DNA of 7,884 nucleotides from an uncultured Oscillospiraceae bacterium (GTDB lineage Bacteria > Bacillota > Clostridia > Oscillospirales > Oscillospiraceae). How positions within the stretch are numbered: the first letter of the stretch is position 1; each line of letters starts with the position of its first letter. Shown here one piece after another: positions 1 through 3,982 of the stretch. The stretch lies in assembly GCA_900752445.1 (NCBI GenBank), contig CAADVN010000251.1, forward strand, positions 1 to 7,884, given 5' to 3'. Under the pieces are notes generated by a model. It ran no database searches and was not told the origin of the DNA. It saw only the letters and a list, made by a program, of their open reading frames with translations. Position numbers and translations under genes: made by a program.

Positions 1-522
1 CAGCTGGCCCCGCTCCATGACCGAGACCATCGAGCGGTTCTGTATGAGCCGCCGTATCTGCGCCATGCCGTGGTGGATGGTGCGGATGTGCTTTTGCGGG
101 TCGCGCTCCTCGCCGTCGAGCAGCTCGTGCAGCTGCCCGCTGTCGTCCAGCTCGAGGTTCAGGTACTTCGAGGCCGTCATCGTCACCGCGAGCGCGCCCT
201 CGAGCTTCGCGAACTGCTCCGTCGTCAGGCCGAGGACCTGGTCCTCCAGCGGACGCGTGTCCAGATACACCGTCAGCCCGCCCTCGTAGCAGACGCGCGA
301 AAACAGCAGGGCCCGCGAGCGGAAAAACACCGTGAATAGCCCGTTCGGCGCCGGCTCGGAATCAGGCGGCAGGCAGAACTCCGCAGAAAAATCCCTGCCC
401 CTCAGTTCGCCGTAGCGGGCGAGGGCTGTGCTGTTCATGTATGTGATAGTACCGTTCTCAACAGCTATGGCGGAGGAGTCGACAGCGTCCAACACGGGCT
501 CGAGCTGCTTTATAAGTTCCAT
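1..522 (-). CDS. PAS-like / histidine-kinase-like sensor protein, N-terminal part (runs off left edge)
   Basis: An open frame of 174 codons starts at ATG 522-520 and has no stop before the window edge, so the C-terminal part, presumably a catalytic ATPase domain, is missing. An AGGAGG-type ribosome binding site lies about 9 bases upstream (531-540). Residues 1-90 resemble a PAS fold: a short helix (ELIKQLEPVLDAVDSSAIAV), then 'ENGTITYMNSTAL', typical of PAS strands A and B, then a beta-rich stretch ending 'GGLTVYLDTRPLEDQ'. Residues about 101-122 and 145-168 look like a pair of dimerisation helices, as in clostridial sensor kinases. I see no signal peptide or membrane segment, so it is probably cytosolic. 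Helix 1 has no histidine where the usual HExRTPL motif would sit, so phosphotransfer is uncertain. It could instead be a degenerate kinase or another PAS-containing regulator. The coding frame is firm; the family call is moderate. Confidence 0.6.
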   Translation of the reverse strand, partial: MELIKQLEPVLDAVDSSAIAVENGTITYMNSTALARYGELRGRDFSAEFCLPPDSEPAPNGLFTVFFRSRALLFSRVCYEGGLTVYLDTRPLEDQVLGLTTEQFAKLEGALAVTMTASKYLNLELDDSGQLHELLDGEERDPQKHIRTIHHGMAQIRRLIQNRSMVSVMERGQL

Positions 523-571
523 GCTCCGGCACACCTCCTCTTTCACTCAATAATATCAAATTCCGACAGCC

Positions 572-600
572 ATTACAACACCAAAACCGAATTCTGTCAA
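572..600 (-). promoter_or_regulatory. Sigma-A-type promoter of the sensor gene
   Basis: On the minus strand, TTGACA (600-595) is followed by a 17-base spacer and TGTAAT (577-572). The -35 box is perfect and the -10 box has one mismatch. The spacer ends in TGT, giving an extended -10 (TGn). The predicted start near 565 gives a leader of about 43 bases to the ATG at 522. It diverges from the gap promoters. Confidence 0.7.
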
Positions 601-686
601 ATACTGCCGAAATCTTTTCTGCGTCCCGGCACTCATATATGATATGCCGGATTTGGGCGCTTAACAAGCGCGGTTTTTGCCCATGT

Positions 687-715
687 TTGAGCAAAACGTA
701 TGGAATGTTTAGAAT
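687..715 (+). promoter_or_regulatory. Upstream tandem promoter P1 of gap
   Basis: TTGAGC (687-692), a 17-base spacer and TAGAAT (710-715). The -35 box is weak and the -10 box good. The end of the spacer and the -10 region read GGAATGTTTAGAATAT, which is nearly repeated in the downstream promoter 44 bases later. The call rests on consensus matching only. Confidence 0.45.
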
Positions 716-730
716 ATCATAAATAAGGTA

Positions 731-759
731 TTGAAATTTCCAGAGGAATGTTATAGAAT
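731..759 (+). promoter_or_regulatory. Main promoter P2 of gap
   Basis: TTGAAA (731-736), exactly 17 bases, then TAGAAT (754-759); each box has a single mismatch to consensus. Transcription would start near 766, giving a leader of about 48 bases that ends in the strong ribosome binding site GGAGG (802-806), 7 bases before the gap ATG. This is the better of the two candidate gap promoters. Confidence 0.65.
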
Positions 760-813
760 ATTTGAGGCCAAAATAAAGCGCATCATTACATTTTCAGATA
801 CGGAGGAATAAAA

Positions 814-1827
814 ATGAGCATCAAGATCGGTATCAATGGTTTTGGACGTATCGGCCGCCTGGTTTTCCGCGCGGGCATCGTGCGTGACGACATCGAGATC
901 GTCGCCGTGAACGCCCCCGACAAGACCCCCGAGCAGCTGGCGTATGTGACGAAGTTCGACTCTGTGCACGGCAGGTTCCAGGGCAGCGTCGAGGTCGTTG
1001 ACGGCAACCTGGTCGTGAACGGCAAGACCGTGAAGCTCCTGAGCAGCCGCGATCCGTCCACCCTTCCCTGGGGCGAGCTGGGCGTTGACTACGTCCTCGA
1101 GTGCACCGGCAAGTTCCTGACCAAGGAGAGCGCGCAGCCGCATCTGGATGCCGGCGCGAAGGTCGTCGTCCTCTCCGGCCCCTCCAAGGACGACACCCCG
1201 ATGTTCGTCTGCGGCGTCAACCTGGACAAGTACGACCCCAGCATGACCGTCGTCTCCAATGCCTCCTGCACCACCAACTGCCTGGCGCCTCTCGCCAAGG
1301 TCATCAACGACAAGTTCGGCATAGTCGAGGGCCTCATGACCACCGTCCACGCCGGCACCGCCACCCAGAACGTCGTTGACGCCTTCTCCAAGAAGAACTG
1401 GCGCCTGAGCCGCAGCTGCTTTGAGAACATCATCCCCTCCACCACCGGCGCCGCGAAGGCTGTCGGCAAGGTCATCCCCGAGCTGAAGGGCAAGCTGACC
1501 GGCATGTCCATGCGTATCCCCAGCGCCGACGTCTCCATCGTTGACCTCACCTGCCGCCTCGAGAAGGGCGCCACCTACGATGAGATCTGCGCCGCCGTCA
1601 AGGAGGCCGCCGAGGGCCCGATGGCCGGTGTCCTGGCTTACACCGACGAGGAGGTCGTCTCTTCCGACTTCCGCACCGACCCCCACACCTCCATCTTCGA
1701 CGCGAAGGCCGGCATCAGCCTGAACCCGAACTTCGTGAAGCTCGTCTCCTGGTACGACAACGAGTGGGGCTTCTCCAACAAGATGCTCGACCTCACCGCC
1801 CACATCGACTCCGTCCGCAACAAGTGA
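814..1827 (+). CDS. gap: Type I glyceraldehyde-3-phosphate dehydrogenase
   Basis: This cytosolic enzyme interconverts glyceraldehyde 3-phosphate and 1,3-bisphosphoglycerate with NAD(P) in glycolysis or gluconeogenesis. At 337 residues it is full length. The N-terminal dinucleotide-binding motif is INGFGRIG (7-14). The catalytic cysteine is Cys152 in SNASCTTNC and the catalytic histidine is His179 in TTVHAGTATQ. Further family marks are STTGAAKAVG (209-218), Arg234 in the phosphate-binding region, and WYDNEWGFSNK (313-323) near the C-terminus. GGAGG lies 7 bases before the ATG. The gene stands alone, without pgk or tpi beside it, and ends in a strong terminator. Two features are odd. After the conserved Asn33 comes Ala34 where NAD-specific enzymes have Asp, and 'DAF' (189-191) replaces the usual D-L/G-P. 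Both changes lie at known cofactor-specificity positions, so NADP or dual use is possible. Codon choice is strongly biased (only one ATA among about 18 Ile codons), as expected for a highly expressed gene. Confidence 0.97.
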   Translation: MSIKIGINGFGRIGRLVFRAGIVRDDIEIVAVNAPDKTPEQLAYVTKFDSVHGRFQGSVEVVDGNLVVNGKTVKLLSSRDPSTLPWGELGVDYVLECTGKFLTKESAQPHLDAGAKVVVLSGPSKDDTPMFVCGVNLDKYDPSMTVVSNASCTTNCLAPLAKVINDKFGIVEGLMTTVHAGTATQNVVDAFSKKNWRLSRSCFENIIPSTTGAAKAVGKVIPELKGKLTGMSMRIPSADVSIVDLTCRLEKGATYDEICAAVKEAAEGPMAGVLAYTDEEVVSSDFRTDPHTSIFDAKAGISLNPNFVKLVSWYDNEWGFSNKMLDLTAHIDSVRNK

Positions 1828-1844
1828 TCGCACGATAAAGCACT

Positions 1845-1877
1845 GAGCCGCCCGGCACCCGCCGGGCGGCTCTTTTT
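1845..1877 (+). terminator. Rho-independent terminator of gap
   Basis: A perfect 12-bp stem, GAGCCGCCCGGC (1845-1856) with GCCGGGCGGCTC (1861-1872), encloses a 4-base ACCC loop and is followed by TTTTT (1873-1877). It begins 17 bases after the gap stop codon. Confidence 0.92.
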
Positions 1878-1887
1878 GCGCCGGGAC

Positions 1888-1920
1888 AAAAAAGCGGAGC
1901 GCATCGCCTGGATGCGCTCC
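1888..1920 (-). terminator. Rho-independent terminator of the 64-residue protein gene
   Basis: GGAGCGCATC (1896-1905) and GATGCGCTCC (1911-1920) form a perfect 10-bp stem with a 5-base loop. Read on the minus strand it is followed by GC and six T (1893-1888). It lies about 29 bases beyond the stop of the minus-strand gene and only 10 bases from the end of the gap terminator, so the two convergent genes are insulated by separate hairpins. Confidence 0.88.
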
Positions 1921-1949
1921 GTCGTTAGCTTTAAATTCGGGCGGCCCGC

Positions 1950-2144
1950 TTATTGCAGGACCGCACGCACCTCGACGCCGTAGCCGCTGCGGACCTCTTC
2001 AATAACGTCGTCAAGATTGCTGTCAACATAGGCGTTGCGGCGCTTGCTGACCTGATTGAGACCCTCCTCCAGCGTGAAGGCGGCCTCCTCCTCGTTCTGA
2101 CCGCGGACCTCATAGTTGATGCCGTTTCCCTGAACTACCTTCAT
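1950..2144 (-). CDS. Small hypothetical protein, 64 residues
   Basis: I do not recognise the family. It starts at ATG 2144-2142 with AGGAG about 8 bases upstream and stops at TAA (1952-1950). The protein is short, soluble and acidic, and has no cysteine, signal peptide or membrane segment. From the residue pattern I infer a beta strand (KVVQGNGINYEVRG, 2-15), a helix (about 16-39, including EEEAAFTLEEGLNQVSKRR), a second helix (about 43-53, LDDVIEEVRSG) and a final strand (GVEVRAVLQ, 56-64), that is, a beta-alpha-alpha-beta layout. A well-matched promoter, a ribosome binding site and a dedicated terminator make this a real single-gene transcription unit and not a chance frame. An imperfect palindrome between its promoter boxes hints at regulation. 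No function can be assigned. Confidence 0.82.
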   Translation of the reverse strand: MKVVQGNGINYEVRGQNEEEAAFTLEEGLNQVSKRRNAYVDSNLDDVIEEVRSGYGVEVRAVLQ

Positions 2145-2186
2145 GTCGGTACTCCTTTCCGGGATCTCTCCCCTTTGGTCGTTCTA

Positions 2187-2215
2187 AATATACCATACGT
2201 TTCGTACGTAGTCAA
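2187..2215 (-). promoter_or_regulatory. Promoter of the 64-residue protein gene
   Basis: On the minus strand, TTGACT (2215-2210), exactly 17 bases, then TATATT (2192-2187). The stretch upstream of the -35 box (about 2216-2260) is very A/T-rich and could act as an UP element. The predicted start near 2180 leaves a leader of about 35 bases. Confidence 0.7.
2194..2208. promoter_or_regulatory. Imperfect palindrome inside the promoter spacer (candidate operator)
   Basis: CATACG-TTT-CGTACG forms 6-base arms with one mismatch (2195 with 2207) around a 3-base centre. It lies entirely between the -35 and -10 boxes of the small gene, where a bound repressor would block RNA polymerase. The adjoining CGTACG (2203-2208) and TACGTA (2205-2210) are themselves palindromes, so the exact site is ambiguous. 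Operator function is inference. Confidence 0.35.
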
Positions 2216-2274
2216 GATAAGTTTGTGAAAAAAATGATTTTCTTGTTAAATTAAAAATTAGTCAATATGACGGG

Positions 2275-2309
2275 AACAAAATACCCCCGCGGAGGGTCAG
2301 CCGCGGGGG
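2275..2309 (-). terminator. Rho-independent terminator of the glycosyltransferase gene
   Basis: CCCCCGCGG (2284-2292) and CCGCGGGGG (2301-2309) pair perfectly over 9 bp with an 8-base loop. On the minus strand the stem is followed by TATTTTGTT (2283-2275). It lies 19 bases past the stop codon of the glycosyltransferase. Confidence 0.85.
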
Positions 2310-2328
2310 CAGGGGGGATGTGCCGCGC

Positions 2329-3609
2329 TCAGGCTATGCGGCCTGAGAGAGTCTCGGCGGCGGCGGCGCGGATCTCGGCAAGGGAGGCCGAACGGGTGTG
2401 GGCGATCGGCTTCCAGGTCACGCGCCTTGCAAAGAGCGCGGCGAAGGATATCGGTATATAGGTGAACATGAACAGCGGGAAGGTCAGGGTGAAGGCGAGC
2501 TTCTTCCAGTTGGGCGTGTAGATGCGCTTCCACTCGCTTATCATGGCCGAGCCGCCTATGATGAGGAGCGTCAGGTAGCTGTTGAGCAGCATGGAGCCCA
2601 GCGACTCGCCTATGACGCTTATGTCCCTGCCGGTGGCGAGGCCGATGGTGGCGGCGGCGCCGTTCGAGAAGATCCCGATGAAGCTCAGCACAGCCGCGGG
2701 CATGATGTTCATCGTCATGTCAAAGCAGGAGAAGCTGCCCTGCGCTATGCCGGAGAGCAGGCGCCCGCCGTACTTGCCGAAGACCTGAAGATAGCCCCTG
2801 GCCCAGCGCAGGCGCTGACGCCAGGACTGCCTGAAGGCCGTCGGCTGCTCGTCATAGAGCACCGCCGTGTGGCAGTAGCCTATCTTCCTGCCGCGCACCA
2901 CGTTGTGGACCGTGAATTCAATGTCCTCGGTCAGCAGGAAGAAGTTCCAGCCGCCGCACTCGTCCAGCACCTTCTGCGAGAACAGGAAGCCCGTGCCGGA
3001 GACGGCGCAGCTCGTGCCCAGCTTCATGCGCGCGTGGTTCAGATACTGCGACTCGCGCAAAAACCAGAGCGCATAGCCAGAGGATATCCAGTTGTCCCCG
3101 AAGTTCTTGCTGTTGCGGTAGCTCGTCACTATCTCATAGCCGTTCGAGAAGACCTTGTTCATCTCCTCTATATAGTTCTCCTCGAGCACGTTGTCCGCGT
3201 CGAAGACGAAGTAGCCGTCGAAAGGCCGCTCGGGGAAGAGCTTGTCTATCTCCCTGAGCAGGAAGTTGAGCGCATAGCCCTTGCCGACCCTCGAGGTGTC
3301 GAAGCGCTCGAAGACTATGGCCCCGGCCTGGGCCGCTACCGACGCCGTCGCATCCGTGCAGTTGTCAGCCACGACGAAGGTCGTCACGAGCCCCAGGTCG
3401 TAGGTCTGCCGCCTCACGCTCTCGATGAGGTTCGCTATGACCGCCTCCTCGTTGCGCGCAGAGATCAGCACCGCATACCTGTGCGCCCTGGCCGGCTTCA
3501 TCGGCTTGCCCTTTATCACATAGGGGACCAGTATGTACAGAAACTGATAGGAATAACATACGATAAAAACAATGGAAATGATATAGTTAATCATTTTTAC
3601 TGCATCCAT
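2329..3609 (-). CDS. Membrane family-2 glycosyltransferase, processive-synthase type
   Basis: A 426-residue inner-membrane enzyme predicted to move sugars from a nucleotide-sugar donor onto a growing chain on the cytosolic face. An N-terminal membrane segment (about 8-32) is followed by a GT2 catalytic domain (about 44-275) and three hydrophobic segments (about 300-324, 337-357, 371-394). Catalytic-site marks are ISARNEE (49-55), VVADNCTD (79-86), VGKGYAL (108-114), the metal-binding FDADN (136-140), SGTGF (204-208), TEDIE with the likely base Asp229, and QRLRW (265-269). The last is the Q(Q/R)xRW signature of cellulose, hyaluronan and PNAG synthases; size and topology resemble PgaC. There is no PilZ domain, and no export or modification gene lies beside it, so the product is unknown. 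GGGAGGGAAGG precedes ATG 3609-3607; Met6 is a possible alternative start. The first 25 or so codons are AT-rich, unlike the rest. Confidence 0.9.
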   Translation of the reverse strand: MDAVKMINYIISIVFIVCYSYQFLYILVPYVIKGKPMKPARAHRYAVLISARNEEAVIANLIESVRRQTYDLGLVTTFVVADNCTDATASVAAQAGAIVFERFDTSRVGKGYALNFLLREIDKLFPERPFDGYFVFDADNVLEENYIEEMNKVFSNGYEIVTSYRNSKNFGDNWISSGYALWFLRESQYLNHARMKLGTSCAVSGTGFLFSQKVLDECGGWNFFLLTEDIEFTVHNVVRGRKIGYCHTAVLYDEQPTAFRQSWRQRLRWARGYLQVFGKYGGRLLSGIAQGSFSCFDMTMNIMPAAVLSFIGIFSNGAAATIGLATGRDISVIGESLGSMLLNSYLTLLIIGGSAMISEWKRIYTPNWKKLAFTLTFPLFMFTYIPISFAALFARRVTWKPIAHTRSASLAEIRAAAAETLSGRIA

Positions 3610-3635
3610 AAGTTCCTTCCCTCCCGTTCGGAAAC

Positions 3636-3663
3636 ATTATAGACATGGATATTTAAATTGAAA
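3636..3663 (-). promoter_or_regulatory. Candidate proximal promoter of the glycosyltransferase gene
   Basis: A perfect TATAAT (3641-3636, minus strand) lies about 27 bases before the start codon. The -35 position has only a weak match (TTTCAA at 3663-3658 with a 16-base spacer), so the promoter may depend on an activator. The leader would be short, about 20 bases. Confidence 0.4.
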
Positions 3664-3672
3664 TCCAACATC

Positions 3673-3718
3673 TGATTAAGATTTGATTAAACTGTCGAAA
3701 CTGTACTAATTGTATTAG
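3673..3718. repeat. Cluster of short direct and inverted repeats upstream of the glycosyltransferase gene
   Basis: TGATTAA occurs at 3673-3679 and 3684-3690, 11 bases apart (about one helical turn). AAACTGT occurs at 3689-3695 and 3698-3704. CTAAT-TGT-ATTAG at 3706-3718 is a perfect 5-bp inverted repeat. The cluster lies just upstream of the proximal glycosyltransferase promoter and downstream of the distal one. Helically phased direct repeats are typical of response-regulator binding sites, but no regulator is identified. Confidence 0.4.
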
Positions 3719-3727
3719 CACACGTAG

Positions 3728-3756
3728 AATTTAACATGTCTTTATACTTCTGTCAA
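3728..3756 (-). promoter_or_regulatory. Candidate distal promoter of the glycosyltransferase gene
   Basis: On the minus strand, a perfect TTGACA (3756-3751), a 17-base spacer ending TGT (extended -10), and TAAATT (3733-3728, four of six matches). Transcription from here would give a leader of about 110 bases running through the direct-repeat cluster at 3673-3718. Confidence 0.5.
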
Positions 3757-3795
3757 GAGGGAATTGAGGCTGTGGATACTGCTAAATTATTTATT

Positions 3796-3834
3796 CACAC
3801 GCCCCTTCGGGCTTGTGCTGATTGCGCGAAGGGG
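3796..3834. repeat. Overlapping alternative inverted repeats
   Basis: Two stems share bases and exclude each other. One pairs CACAcGCCC (3796-3804) with GGGCtTGTG (3809-3817) around a CTTC loop, giving 8 pairs with one mismatch. The other pairs CCCCTTCG (3802-3809) with CGAAGGGG (3827-3834), a perfect 8-bp inverted repeat with a 17-base gap. Neither is followed by a clean T-run on either strand, so a simple terminator is unlikely. The element lies upstream of the carA -35 box and is not in a known transcript. Confidence 0.45.
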
Positions 3835-3853
3835 GAATTTGACGAAAAATACC

Positions 3854-3882
3854 TTGACCTGTGTGGTTAATGCGAGTATTAT
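3854..3882 (+). promoter_or_regulatory. Promoter of carAB
   Basis: TTGACC (3854-3859), a 17-base spacer and TATTAT (3877-3882), one mismatch in each box. A perfect TATAAT overlaps at 3880-3885, but its spacing to TTGACC would be 20 bases. Start near 3889 gives a leader of about 93 bases to carA. Confidence 0.65.
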
Positions 3883-3891
3883 AATGTGTGA

Positions 3892-3908
3892 CCCGGTTTG
3901 AGACCGGG
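3892..3908 (+). promoter_or_regulatory. Hairpin at the 5' end of the carA leader
   Basis: CCCGGT (3892-3897) pairs perfectly with ACCGGG (3903-3908) around TTGAG. It would lie within the first 20 bases of the predicted carAB transcript. It has no T-tract and so is not a terminator. It could stabilise the 5' end or be part of a regulatory fold. It does not clearly match the PyrR-binding hairpin. Confidence 0.45.
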
Positions 3909-3914
3909 ATGTTT

Positions 3915-3954
3915 AATGAATATTATAGCATATTTATTCATTTTGCGCGAATGA
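3915..3954 (+). promoter_or_regulatory. Inverted repeats with ArgR-like half-sites in the carA leader
   Basis: AATGAATA (3915-3922) is a perfect inverted repeat of TATTCATT (3935-3942), 12 bases apart. These contain TGAAT (3917-3921) and ATTCA (3936-3940), the half-sites of the ArgR box, but spaced 14 bases apart instead of 4. TCATT (3938-3942) can also pair with AATGA (3950-3954), so two alternative RNA stems are possible. The arginine-repressor link is inference. Confidence 0.35.
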
Positions 3955-3982
3955 TGCCTTGAGTTGAAAGGAGCCGATGCAA

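Larger units (their letters stand above)
3610..3982. other. Divergent intergenic region between the glycosyltransferase gene and carA
   Basis: I see no convincing gene in this 373-base AT-rich stretch. It carries two candidate minus-strand promoters for the glycosyltransferase, one plus-strand promoter for carA, a cluster of short direct repeats, a pair of alternative GC-rich hairpins and a carA leader with further inverted repeats; these are listed separately. Its length and repeat content suggest regulation of both flanking genes. Confidence 0.7.

Noticed and set aside
458..694. A 78-codon minus-strand frame upstream of and overlapping the sensor gene
   Set aside because: It runs through the strong promoter of the sensor gene and into its coding part in another frame, with no ribosome binding site.
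751..1833. A 360-codon minus-strand frame opposite gap
   Set aside because: It covers gap and its promoter completely; the Gly/Asp/Val-rich composition is typical of an antisense shadow.
2398..3642. A 414-codon plus-strand frame opposite the glycosyltransferase gene
   Set aside because: Its translation is a compositional shadow, while the minus-strand frame has full GT2 motifs, a start, a ribosome binding site and a terminator.
3880..3885. Perfect TATAAT as the carA -10 box
   Set aside because: Spacing to TTGACC is 20 bases, too long. TATTAT at 3877-3882 has the ideal 17, though the perfect box could act with a different -35.
3957..3971. CCTT/AAGG hairpin that could hide the carA ribosome binding site
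   Set aside because: Only 4 bp with a 7-base loop; too weak to claim without conservation data.
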